This document shows, one piece after another, positions 28,548 through 39,778 of a stretch of 64,000 nucleotides of DNA. The first letter of the stretch is position 1. Every line of letters starts with the position of its first letter. The position numbers and the translations under genes were made by a program. The notes under the pieces were generated by a model. It worked only from the letters and a program-made list of their open reading frames with translations. It did not search any database and was not told the DNA's origin. The DNA comes from Polyporus tsugae (taxonomy: Eukaryota > Basidiomycota > Agaricomycetes > Polyporales > Polyporaceae), in assembly GCA_024305745.1 (NCBI GenBank), contig JAHRBS010000010.1, positions 2,053,501 through 2,117,500 on the forward strand, written 5' to 3'.

Positions 28548-31019
28548 ATGTCATACGCCGAGAAGCAGTCGAAGGCCATCGACCTGTCCCATCACCTCTC
28601 TGATGTCTCGCGCGCTCGGGACTTGTCCCCGCTGAAGGGCTTGGCTAGGTACCTCGAACGCCCAGGCTTGATCTCACTCGCAGGAGGTATGCCTTTGCCC
28701 ATGCGTACTAGACGATGGTTCTCGGAACCATGCATATGCTCCATATGGAAGACGTAGTAAGTATTCATCATCTCACGTCACAGGAATGCCCAGCGAGGCC
28801 TATTTCCCGTTCGCTTCCATTTCTGGCGATGGTGAGTATCACACTCGTCCTCTGGAATTCCGGCGTGTGGCCAAATCCACTCATCGCGCTGCCTTCCAGC
28901 ATTGGGACCCGACTCGTTCTCGACTTCGAATAACCAGTCCGAGGGATCCGTCTCCTGGTTTTGGAAGCTCTTCGGAGGCGCTCGCAAGGAGAAAACCGCT
29001 CCCATTACGATTCCGAAGTATCCAGTCAACTCGGGCGACATCAACCTCGCACAGGCGCTCCAGTACGGCACGGCAACGGGCGTGCCACAGCTCCGGGGGT
29101 TTGTTCACGAATTTGTGGAAAAGGTTTACCAACCCGCCTATTCGGACTGGACGACGCTCGTGCACACGGGAAACACGGATGGGTCGGTATTCGTCGCTGT
29201 CCCGGTGTCCTTCTCTTTTTCTCATCCGCTTTCCTGTAACTGCAAGGGTTTCATGGAGCAGAATGCTTATCTCGGTGACTTTTACTTCACAGGTGGTCGA
29301 AGTGTGTCAACTTGTTGTGTAATCGGGACGAGGCGTTCATTACGGAGGACTGGACCTACCCTTCAGCCCTCGCTGGTAGCCTCCCTTACGGCATGTATCC
29401 GGTGGGCGTGTCCATGGACGATCAGGGTATGCGTCCCGATGAGCTTCGAAAACTCCTTGTAGAATGGGACGAGGCCGCACGAGGAGCGAAACGGTACGCC
29501 ATTTGCTCTGATCCGCTCTTGCTGATATTTTAATTGTACCATCCGCTGATCGGTTCCATCTGGAGCCCTCATGTCATGTACACAGTTCCAGTCGGCCAGA
29601 ACCCAACCGGCGTGGTACGTATTAATCCTTGTGCGGCTCGAGCGTTGTTGGAACGCCGCTCATTAGCCTCGAATTATTCTAGACTATGGGGCTTGAGAGG
29701 AAGAAGACGATCTACGACATCTGCGTTGAGTTCGGTTAGCTTTCGTTTGACTTCCTTTCGACTGCTGGAATCCACACTGACGCAACGGCGCGATCTGGAT
29801 GACAACAGACGTCATCATCGTCGAGGATGACCCGTATTACTTCCTCCAAATGGGCCAATACACTCCCAAGGCAGGGCGTACATCTCACGCAGAATTCACC
29901 GATCCCACAGCCTGGCTCGGTAGTCTGGTTCCTAGCTATGTCAAGTAGGCATTTATCTGCTGTTCCTATCTTTGTACACTTATGAACCCGCATCAGGATC
30001 GACTACCAGGGACGGGTCATCCGCCTCGACACGTTCTCCAAGGTATGCCACTCAAACATATCGATGTCTTCTGCGAACTCATGCCAACCTGCGCGCTCCT
30101 GCAGACTATTGCGCCTGGGGCCCGCCTCGGCTTCTTTACTTGCAACCCTCGCTTTGTAGAGCGACTCGAGCGGATCGGCGAGACGTCTACACAAGCCCCA
30201 TGCGGCTTCGGTCAGGTGTGTGGCCATACCGCATATGGTCGCCGGCGGTGTCCCTCTGTGGGACTTGCCGCGGCCTACGGGGAAGGCTAACTGACGCACG
30301 TGCACCCGTAGTCTCTCGTCGCGCAACTGTTGACCACATGGAAGTTCGATGGGTACGCTCGATGGCTCCAGGGTAAGCATCAGGCCCCGCTGCGCCCGCT
30401 TCGGTATCGCTGATCATGCGCATGTGTTTCCTGATTGGCGCATCTTGTGTGTTTTGTGTTCCGCCGGTTAGGCCTGGCGGTGCAGTACACGTCCCGTCGC
30501 GACTCGCTCATCGATGCACTCCAGGAAGAGTTCCACCTGCAGGTCTCCGTAGGCACGGTCGGCTCGTGGAAGGACTGCGTCGTCTACGCCGCGTCTGCCA
30601 AGCCCAGGCGCGGGGACGTCATGTCGGAAAAGGCGTCGCTCTTTGCGCAGGGCAAACCGTTGTTCAGCCTTGTCCCGCCGTCCGCGGGGATGTTCGTGTG
30701 GCTCAAGATGCATTGGGAGAACGTGCCGGGCTTCAAGAAGGGGGATGAGGAGACGGTCGAAACTCAGCTGTGGATGAAGCTCGCTGAGGCTGGTGTCCTC
30801 GTCGGGCCTGGTCGGTACTTTGCGCACAACGAAGAGCAAGTGAGCCCGGTTGAGGGTCACTTCCGGATCAGTTTCAGTTTTTCTTCCGTGCGTATCAATA
30901 GCCGCATTGTGCTCTCTCCGATTACATGCTAACGTCTAGTATTACAGGAGGCAGACTTCAAGAAGGCTGCTAAGATCCTCGCCGAGGTCGTGCGCGACTT
31001 CTTTGGGCAGTCGGTTTAG
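28548..31019 (+). CDS. PLP aminotransferase, aromatic / 2-aminoadipate type (ARO8-like)
   Basis: Twelve exons: 28548-28686, 28784-28831, 28900-29182, 29293-29493, 29566-29614, 29683-29734, 29809-29944, 29997-30042, 30105-30215, 30312-30372, 30472-30887, 30948-31019; 537 aa. This is a fold-type I class I/II aminotransferase. Visible landmarks are ISLAGGMPSEAYFPF at the N-terminus, LVHTGNTDGWSKC (cofactor phosphate region), YTVPVGQNPTG, VEDDPYYFLQMG, the Schiff-base Lys318 in RLDTFSKTIAPGARLGF, and EGHFRISFSF near the end (Arg for substrate carboxylate). Yeast Aro8/Aro9 and human AADAT share this architecture. The likely reaction is 2-oxoglutarate-dependent transamination of aromatic amino acids, kynurenine or 2-aminoadipate (lysine pathway). 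Substrate choice cannot be read from sequence alone. Confidence 0.94.
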
Positions 31020-31359
31020 ATCATTTTGGGCTTCATAGTTTTATGTGCATGTGAATGGTTTTAAGATATTGAGATAGATTACTTGAATGTCCTTTTTCAG
31101 GAGGTGGGCAAATTGTCATGGAGTCAACCTGCGGGGGACAGTTGCAGGAAACCGACATGTCTGTGGCTCGAACGCAAGTCTCCGGCAGCTGCCGGCCCGA
31201 AACCTTATCTCAGCCACCAGCTTCCAAAAGAGGCAGACCGTGACTGGTGACGGGTGGTGACAGGCGCTTGACGCGAACTTGCCTCCCCTCATCTGTCTCC
31301 CGACCCACCCTAAACCATCGCGGCACGCGCCCCATTCTATACGCGGCACTGACGATTTC
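31020..31359. other. Short intergenic region
   Basis: Tandem (+/+) gap that should hold the aminotransferase 3' end and the promoter of the Myb gene. Nothing else recognised. Confidence 0.5.
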
Positions 31360-33893
31360 ATGGCCTCGACCTCCTCCGCCTCAACCCCGGTGGCCTCATT
31401 GTCTGATGACATTCAGCGGGCTCTCCAACAGGCTGTCGGCGTCGCGAACAATGCCGCGGCCGTAGCTGCCGCTCACACCAAGACAAAGAAGTCGAAGCGG
31501 CAGAGGGACGAGGATAGGCTGGAGGACGAGAGCGGGAACGTGAAGAAGAAGAAAAAAGCGAAGAAGCATGACGACGCGGACGTGAACGCGACGGCGAATG
31601 CGAACCAACAAGGTGATAGCCCAAGCCCGTCCATCCTGGCGACTTCGAGCTCGAGCAACGAGTCCACACCTGGCGCGGATGCAGGCGCAGGTGCGGACTC
31701 GAGTGCGGCCATCGCCATCGTCGCGCCTGCGAAAAAGAAGAAAAAGAGCAAGGGCAAGGAGCGTGCGCACGACGAACAGCCCCACCCCCAGTCCCATCCT
31801 CAGTCCATGCCCGCTCCCCCCGAGGCCGCCTCGCTGAACCAAGCTCCCCACGCGCCGGTTCCTGGTCCGGCGCAACCCACCGCGATGCAGAGCGGGGTAT
31901 CAATGGACCTCGCGACGTCTTCTGTGGACTTTCTTTCCGCTGTCATTGCGGCAGCCTCGGCGACCGCCGGGCAGCAGCCTCAGGGTGGGGCGTCCTTTGA
32001 CCAGGCCATCATCCAGCAGTACATGGGGTATTCACCCGCGGAGTTCGATCCGTATGCGTACCCCGGTCCTCCCCCAGGTGCCCCTCCTCATCCCCACCCC
32101 CACCCACCCGGGCAACCGTTCCATGGGCTGTTCCCGGATGTGGCAGGCATCCTGCCGGACCTGAACGTCGCGTCGAGCGAGGACCTGCTGAGGAGCCTGC
32201 AGGAGTTCGACATCTCGAAGGTCGTGACGGTGCTCAAGACGCTTGGGGAGGCCGCAGCCGCCGCGAACGTGCACCTGAACGGCCCGCCGATGTTTGTCCC
32301 TGTGCCTCCGCCGCCCATGCAGCAGCAACAGCAGCCGGTGCGATCGGAGGCGATATTGGGGCGGCCTCCAAAGCAGAAGAAGGGCAGGAACGGGCCGGGG
32401 GCGTCGGGGAGTGGGAGCGTCGAGGCGGCGCCGCCACAGCCGGATAACTCGGAACATGCGCATATGCTCGCGAACGTGTGGATGAACGCGTCGAAGCTCG
32501 CGGAGATGGTTAGAACAGAAGGTGAGTTCTGTGCCCTGGAACGGTTGCATGCGGTCCGGTGCTGAGATGAAGTTGGGGCGTGAAGGTCTGGTGTACAAGA
32601 AGGGCAAGTTCTCTGCGACCGAGGACGCACACCTCGCCGCGGCGGTCGAGCAGTACCGCGTCGTGAGTATATGCGGGACCGGCCGCCGCGATACGACGAC
32701 TGACGCGGGCGTGTTGTAGACGAAGGGCCTCACTCAGACCGAGCTGGACCAGATCATCTTTTCTAACAAGGTTGGGAAGGAAAAGGGCCATGAGTCGTTC
32801 TGGTCGGAGATAAGTGAGTTCTCTAGAACTTAGGCGGGCCCAGAAGCATTGACTCCTGAAATTAGCATCTGCCTTGCAGTTGCGCCCTATCATCGCCGTC
32901 TATCATCACGTCAGACGAACAAGGCATCCGTATGCGGGTAAGGGAACATGGACGAGAACTGAGGATGACCTGCTCCTTCAGTCGGTGCGAGATCTTGGTC
33001 AACAATGGGAGAAGATCAGCGACATCGTCCAGCGGACTGCCGCAGATTGTCGCGATCGGTATCGGAATCACCTGCAGGATCGCGACGTTCGGCGCACCGG
33101 TGCGTAGATACGGCCGGAGCCTTGCTCGCCGTTACACTTAACAAAATCGTTGCTGCAGGGACGTGGTCGAAGGATGAGGAAGAAGAACTGACGAGGATTG
33201 TTTCGGAGATGACTGTCAACCAGGGCAAAGACGTGGACAACGACATCTTCTGGGGCGTGGTGAGCCAACGGATGGGTGGAAAGCGAGGCCGACAACAATG
33301 CAGGATAAAATGGTAGACAACATGGTGGCGACTGGGTTAGGGTGCCACTGATGACCTTGTTCGCAGGACCGACTCCTTGGCTCCGCAGCTCAAGAACACA
33401 GGTGAGCGACCGCGCTGGAGTGCGATGGACGCGTATATCCTTGTGCACAAGTACGTATTCGACCAAGGGATCGAGAAGCATTTACTGAGGCAAATGGTTA
33501 GGGTCGATTCGATGAACGTACGAGACGACACAGAGATCGACTGGAAGCTACTCCCGGACGAGAACTGGAATATCTGGAGTGCGCACTCGTTACAAAGACG
33601 CTGGTTGACAATGAAACGGAGCATCAAGGGCTTCGAGGAGATGTCGCATACAGGCGAGTAAAGTCATCCTAGGTTTGCGGTTGTTGGTTTGAGCTAACCG
33701 TTGTGCAGAGATGATGGAGATACTGAAGACGAAGAAGGCACAGTCACCGCCACCGTCGGTATCGAGTCGGAAGAAGAAGAGCAAGTACCTGAGCGCGGAG
33801 GCGGTGAACGATGTGGACGACGTCGAGATGGAGGGGCAGCTGCAGGCAAGGTCGAGCAGCGGGTCGGGTACCATGGCCAGCGTGGCGAGCTGA
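31360..33893 (+). CDS. REB1/TTF1-like Myb DNA-binding protein
   Basis: Seven exons: 31360-32521, 32586-32662, 32720-32813, 32866-33099, 33159-33312, 33367-33653, 33709-33893; 730 aa. The first ~385 residues are low complexity, with Lys-rich blocks (KKKKKAKKHDD, KKKKKSKGKERA) that look like nuclear localisation signals and a His/Pro run. The C-terminal half holds Myb/SANT repeats: KGKFSATEDAHLAAAVEQYR, LRPIIAVYHHVRRTRHPY (typical of Reb1/TTF-I), KGTWTRTEDDLLLQSVRDLG with DCRDRYRNHL, and TGTWSKDEEEELTRIVSEM with QCRIKWTDSL. Relatives bind rDNA terminator or promoter sites and stop or insulate RNA polymerases; the exact target here is inferred. The last intron appears to be GC-AG (33654-33708). 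Using the next GT four bases on would change the C-terminal ~60 residues to another frame. Confidence 0.85.
33654..33708 (+). other. GC-AG intron in the REB1-like gene
   Basis: The donor is ACAG|GCGAGT and the acceptor TGTGCAG|AG, 55 nt. It joins SHT to EMMEILKTKKAQSPPPS. A competing GT donor lies at 33658 and leads into a different, Glu/Arg-rich frame. Confidence 0.6.
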
Positions 33894-34209
33894 CACCGAC
33901 GTCCCGATCGAATGTAACGTACTTGCTTAAAGCTGTCAGTGTCAGTGCTTTGTCGCGTTGTAGTGAACGCGGCCACGTGATGGGAGAGACGCGTCCAACG
34001 AGGCCCAATTGAAATAGGGGAGCGCCTGCAGGTCAGTGTTGAAATCCGTCGAGCCTTGAGCCTGTCGCCGTCGGACACTGTCCAGCTTGCGTTCCTTGTC
34101 CGTGCCACTCGTCCTCGAGGCTGCTATTTAATATCTTCTTCTCACTCGCAATCTCTCGTTTGTCTCGCTTTCCTCCCCACCGCCTGCTTCTTCTTTTGGT
34201 CCTCTCCAC
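33894..34209. other. Short intergenic region
   Basis: 316-bp tandem gap with a pyrimidine-rich stretch just before the Rho GEF start (34140-34205), typical of fungal promoters. No other feature seen. Confidence 0.5.
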
Positions 34210-37200
34210 ATGGCCGCATTCCCTCAAACCCCAAGGAAGGTCGTGCCGCTTGCGCTGGCGGATGAACACGTACCGAGGCCCAAACCGAGGGCGACCGGCT
34301 CGAGCGTGACGAAGCGCGTATTCTTCTGTGGTGTTGTGGTGGAAGGGACAGAGAGTGGACGCGAGCTTCCTCAAGGTGTGTACCGAGCTATGTCCGGCCG
34401 ATAAACCGCGTCCGACTGGGAAACGCACTCGTTGCGTACATGCGCGTTCTCGTTGTGATGTCTGACGTTGCCTATGGTGCACAGATGTTCAAGATCTCAT
34501 CGCCTCTCTGGGAGAGAGCGTTGATATGGTACCAGAGCCACCATCGCAAGCTAATGAAGATGCCCAAGCAGTGCGTGTAGTGTCCCAGTGTCTCAGTACC
34601 TGAACATCCCCAAACCTCACAGGCACGTCATTTTGTACCGTCGTTAGGCTACACGGAGACGGGCGATGACCAATACGTCCGCCTTCGCCGACCTCGTCAA
34701 GGAACTCATCGCGACCGAGCGCAACTACGTCAAGAAGATGCGCATCCTCAAGACAGATTATGCCGACCCTCTCCGCTCGTATTCCAAGGACAAACACACC
34801 GCCATCATCGGCCCGTACGAGGCCAAGACCCTCTTCGGGAATATCGACCAGCTCCTGCCGGTGAACGAGGCGTTCCTTGCCGACCTCGAGAGGATGGACC
34901 GCGACGGGAATGGTAATCCAGGCGTGGGCGACGTCGCGCTGAAGCACTTCAAGAAGCTGAAGGGGTTCGAGAAGTACGGACAATACTTTGCGAAGCACGA
35001 GGAGGTGCAGAAGCTTATGGAGCAGGAACAGAAGAAGAATTCGAGGTTTGCTGAGTACATCGAGGTACGTTATGCCCCACGCGCTTTGCTTTGTCTGGCG
35101 GAATCCATTCTCATCCTCTAAATCACCATCACTTTGAATCCTTCTATGCCGACAGCGCGTAAGGTATAGCACCGCACTCGACTCAAGGAACAAGTTCGGC
35201 CTGACCCAGCTCATCGCTGAGCCATGGCAGCGCATCCCACGATACACCCTCCTCTTCAACACCATGCTCAAGCACATGGCCATGAACCATCCCCAGCGCG
35301 CTCCGCTCGAGGAGGCCATCCAGTACGCAACCGTCATTGCAAAGGCGGAGACGGACGCGGAGACGACACGCATGGCGATCATGCACTGTCTCTCGACATC
35401 CATCGAGGACTTCCCCGTCTCCCTAATCTCGAACTCCAGGCAGTTCGTCGACTGCATCGACGTCCAGGACGTCCTTGGCCCGGACGCGCACGCGCCCGTG
35501 TCCTCGACTGGGCCCGCGTCGGCAGGCACGTTACATTGTACGTTGTTCTTGTTCGACGACAAGATGATGATCGTCAAACGACCCGCGGACAAGAGCAGCA
35601 GGACGCTCGCGGGGCTAGACCCGCCCCACTTCGACAAAGTCGTGAAGGGCGGAACACTCCCGTCGAGCATGCGGAAGAACGGACTGGTGTGCAAGGGCAT
35701 TGTGGACATCACCGAAGTGAATGCGACTGATATTGGTGGAGCTGGTACGTCGTATGCTTCCGTATTCCAATCCTCTATGCCTTACGTGATACGATGGCGC
35801 TCTCAGACTTCCACATCTTCCTCGAGAATGCGCTCCTGGACCAGTCAGAGCGATGGGGTGGCCGCCAGTTTCGCGCGCTCTCGGTCGTGTTCCCACCCGC
35901 GACTGTCGGCTTGGACCCTAGACGCACCGATCGAGAGAAGCTACGCTTCCTCGACCGCCTATGGACCGCACAGGCTCGCGTTCGGACGAGGATGGAGCGG
36001 TCGATCATTCTTAAGGGCGAAGAGCACGAGGTCGAGAACAAGGGCGCATATGTTACGAAGGCGCAGACATACTTCAATGTTTATACACGCATGAATTTTT
36101 TACAGGAGCCCAAGAAGGTGCGTGGACCTCCGAACTATGTGTCTACCAATGTTCTGAATCGCGATATCATGTTGATAGACCAAGATCGTAATGCATATAG
36201 ACCAGGAGGGCGTCGCAGACCCAATACCGTTCGGAGACGTTGATGGGCCATACATCGTCGTGAGGGTACAACCCATGGCTGGAGAGCTTGCAAGGTATAA
36301 CGTCACGTCCACGTATGAGGAGGAAATAGAGGAAGACATTATGCAAACGAGTCGCATACCGGAGCGTGTCGTCCAGACAAGTGAGGACTTTCTTGTTCCG
36401 GCATTCCCCTGCACACAACAAAACTCACCGTTGCTTCTAGTCCATCAATATGGCTTGTTCAAGTTCAAGACGAACGCGACATCCAGCCGTCCCACTACAC
36501 CAACCGCCTCTCGTTCACGCGCTGCCATCTTCGGCCTCGATGTCATCTCACGCAACCTCTTTGGCACCCGTTCCGCCGCGGCGAGCATGACTGATTTCTT
36601 CGGAGGCTCAGTGAACAGTCACCGTCGCTCGCGGACAACCGACAGCCGCAGCTCGACACTTACTGGTACCGTGAGCACCGCGGGGAGCAGTTCGACCCGT
36701 TTTTCGCGCAGCTCCACAACGACCGCGGCCACGTCTTTAATGGATGATGAGCCTCCCCCATCGTCGATGTCGAAGGCCAGCAGGAGCTCAAGGTCGCGTT
36801 CGCTGTCGAAGGGTGCGAAGAAGTTCGTGAAGCGCGCGAAGTCGCCGTTCATGAGTGAACGCGAGGATACGGATACAGACGATGATGATAGTCCTGGCCC
36901 TTCTCACCACCCGCGGTCGCGTTCGCACGGTCAGGACTCGTTCAGGCGGTCGAGGTCGCTGCCAAGGAGCGGCGCGCCACCTATGGTCGACGTTCCTGTG
37001 GACGATTCCGAGAGAGACCTTGCGATGCGGTTGGAGCTGGCAAGGCGGAATAGCAAGAACCAGCATGGGCACGAGTATGCTGTTGCTGCCATGGAGGAGC
37101 CAACAGAGGAGACGATATACGAAGGTAAATCCCCTTGCCCCACCTCGAATACCCTCTGTGCTCACCGACTTGTAGATGATCCTGCCCCACCCCAACGTCC

Positions 37201-39025
37201 GCTGTCGAGAGCGTCCAGGGTCTCGAGAGCCCTACCTGACCCTCCGCAGGATGACTATGACAGTCAAAGATCGGCGACACCATCGACGTTCCGCGCGCAT
37301 TCGCCAGCCCCAAGTACCATTGAACCCTACTCGCGACCACTATCCCGCAACTCCTCGAATCAGTCCGAGCGTCGACCAATGGGCCCCCGCAGCCCTTCCC
37401 CTCTGCCGAGTCCTCGGGCTGCCCCCAAACAGCTGCCCTCCCTCGACAACGACACCGACATGACCCTCGTCAATGCCGGGTTCCCAACGACACCGACCCA
37501 TCGCGTCTACCCACGCACGCCCATACCCCGGAGCAAGCGCCAGCCCTTCGAGCCCACGAGCGTGCTGAACACGGAGACGACACCCAAGGCAAGCGCAGAG
37601 AAGCACACGAACGGGGGTGATTCCAACAAGCCTCCGAGCGTCATCGAGCCGCTCTCGATCAAGAAACGGTCGTCGGTGCGCACGGAGGGCTCGGTGGCGA
37701 CCCTGTCGCCTGGGCGAGGCTCGCCGGGGTCGGCGAGGAGGACATCGCTGACCCTGACGCGCCGCCCATCGCCCATTGGGAAGAGCGCGTTTGCGAACGC
37801 GGGGACGAGGAGGGTGTCGGGGCAGCGCACGACGAAGGCGCTGCAGGGTCTGGATGATGTTGACCCGGATGAGCTCGAGATGAGGCTGAAGCGGGCCGCG
37901 GAGGCTACGAAGGCAGACGTGAGTATATCGTTCTATTGCGGGAGCGAAGACTGACATTGAGGGCGGATGGATTCGCAGATCGAGAATTCGCATCGCTCGG
38001 TCAAGCGGATCAGACTTGAGACGCAGAAGGTGAACACATCCTCCCCCGTCCGCGCTGCCGTCGCGACCTGGGAGACGAAGCCGACGGTTTCGCCTGTCAA
38101 ACGCACCCCGCAGCGCGCTAACACTGCTTTGGTATGTATACGTTCCGTAGGCTCTCTCACCACATTCACTGAACGTGCTGCAGACGAGGGAAGCGGAGGC
38201 GCGGCGCGCAGAGATGCTTCAAGCCATCGGGAGGCGGAACGGGGACAGTGGCGGGCCACCTCGTCCACGCGTCCAGACGATGTTCGAACCCTCATCATCA
38301 TCCTCGTCTATTATGTCCAACGGTGGCGGCAGCCCGTGCAGTGCCGTCGCTGAGGACTCTATGCTTACCATCGACAACTTGGCCGAGGAGGCGGAACAGC
38401 AGTTGGAGCAGGCTCTGCAGAACCAGCAATTTGTCACTTCTGATATCAGGGTCCTTGTGCAGCTCCTGCACCACGTAAGTCGGAGCCTTTGCGCACACGG
38501 GCCGAGTCTGACGCAACCTGGATCCACAGAAGGCAGCCGAGCTGACCAAGAGTGGGCTCGAGGCCCAGAACTGGAAGCGGCAATACGAAGTCGTGAACCA
38601 GCTGCTGAGCAACAGCCAGCAGGAGGTCAACGAACTCTATCAGGTAATCCTTGTGGTTCCCTTCTCTGCCATACAAGCTAACGCGGACCGCAGTACTTCA
38701 ACGAGGAGCTTGACGGCATGTTCGATGCCGCGAACCTTCCCGATGACGACGCCTGGGCTGCGATGACGAAGAAGATGAAGGAGGCGCAGCAGGGCAAGGC
38801 GAAAGCGGAGCATGAGAACTCGTATGTTCCAATCTTAATGGTGCCGAGATTGCGCCACTCATGGATTTGCCTATCCGCAGACAACTTAAGACTCGGATCT
38901 CGGAGTTAGAGATACAGCACGAACAGTAGGTTTTGAATCTTGGTACCTGCGGTATGTCGTACTGACGCGATGAATGCAACCTTAGATGGGAGATGCTATT
39001 GCGAGAAAACGGACTCATCCCTTGA
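34210..39025 (+). CDS. Dbl-family Rho GEF (DH-PH) with long coiled-coil C-terminus
   Basis: Fourteen exons: 34210-34375, 34485-34570, 34648-35064, 35156-35744, 35807-36117, 36179-36380, 36441-37124, 37176-37918, 37979-38131, 38184-38474, 38530-38643, 38694-38821, 38881-38925, 38986-39025; 1322 aa. The DH domain (~95-290) opens with FADLVKELIATERNYVKKM and contains LTQLIAEPWQRIPRYTLLF, the conserved CR3 helix. A PH-like domain follows (~310-500; TLFLFDDKMMIVKRP). Residues ~570-1050 are Ser/Arg/Pro-rich and disordered with two basic RSRS blocks. The last ~250 residues form coiled coils (EEAEQQLEQALQNQQFV, ending QHEQWEMLLRENGLIP). It would load GTP onto a Rho/Cdc42-type GTPase at growth or division sites. 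The intron before exon 3 ends at the second possible acceptor (34647), because an in-frame stop excludes the first. Confidence 0.9.
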
Positions 39026-39778
39026 CGGACTGGGCTGGTCACCACTTCACGGTTATTTAATCTACTGCACGTTATGATACCTTGCATGCATCGTTTGCTA
39101 GATTTACATGTGTATAGTACTGTATGGGTCCTCCGCGCGGTCGTTTCCTCTTCAATATATGTCGATATGTTTTCCAAGTCGGTTATGATCAGCTGAACTC
39201 CTTTGCATGCCGCCCGATTCCAGTTTATTGCCACATCAGCTCTTGCATGTCATTCATCTCGCTCAGTTGGAACGTTCAGCATCGTAGTGATATGCATTGG
39301 AAGTGTGTCTACGATACCAACCGAAGCCGACCTGGTATAGCCGGAAAGTTCACGGCTCGAGTCGGTGAGGGTAAGAGCAAATGCAGTGATGGGAATGGAG
39401 GAAGAACCGCATGCATATGTGTGTATCCGGGCCCAGGGAGCTACACTGTATGATGGTGAGATGGATGCAGGAGAGAACATATGACGTTTAATGTTAAGGT
39501 CTTAAGATACCGTGGCAAGAGGAACCAGGGTCATGAATGCTTCGTTACTTCGTACAGTACGGCCGAAAGTCTACGCGAAGGGGCGTGCATGCAAGCAGGG
39601 TGAATGATCAGGATGAAAGAGGGTGGGAAAGAGGAAGAGGGCGACAAAGAGACGTGAGATTGCGTGATATGTGGGGTGGATGTAGAACCATATGGAATGA
39701 GGTGCGGGTAATGTGGTATGCATGGTCGGTATGCGGTATGGTAAATACGGAGGTATGGAGGCAAAAGGAGGTAGGTCG
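39026..39778. other. Convergent intergenic region between two Rho GEF genes
   Basis: 753 bp between the stops of two convergent genes; it should hold both 3' UTRs. No ORF worth calling. Confidence 0.6.

Noticed and set aside
28548..31019. Considered a biosynthetic cluster around the aminotransferase
   Set aside because: Neighbours are a zinc-knuckle protein and a Myb factor; no synthase, transporter or tailoring enzyme is present.
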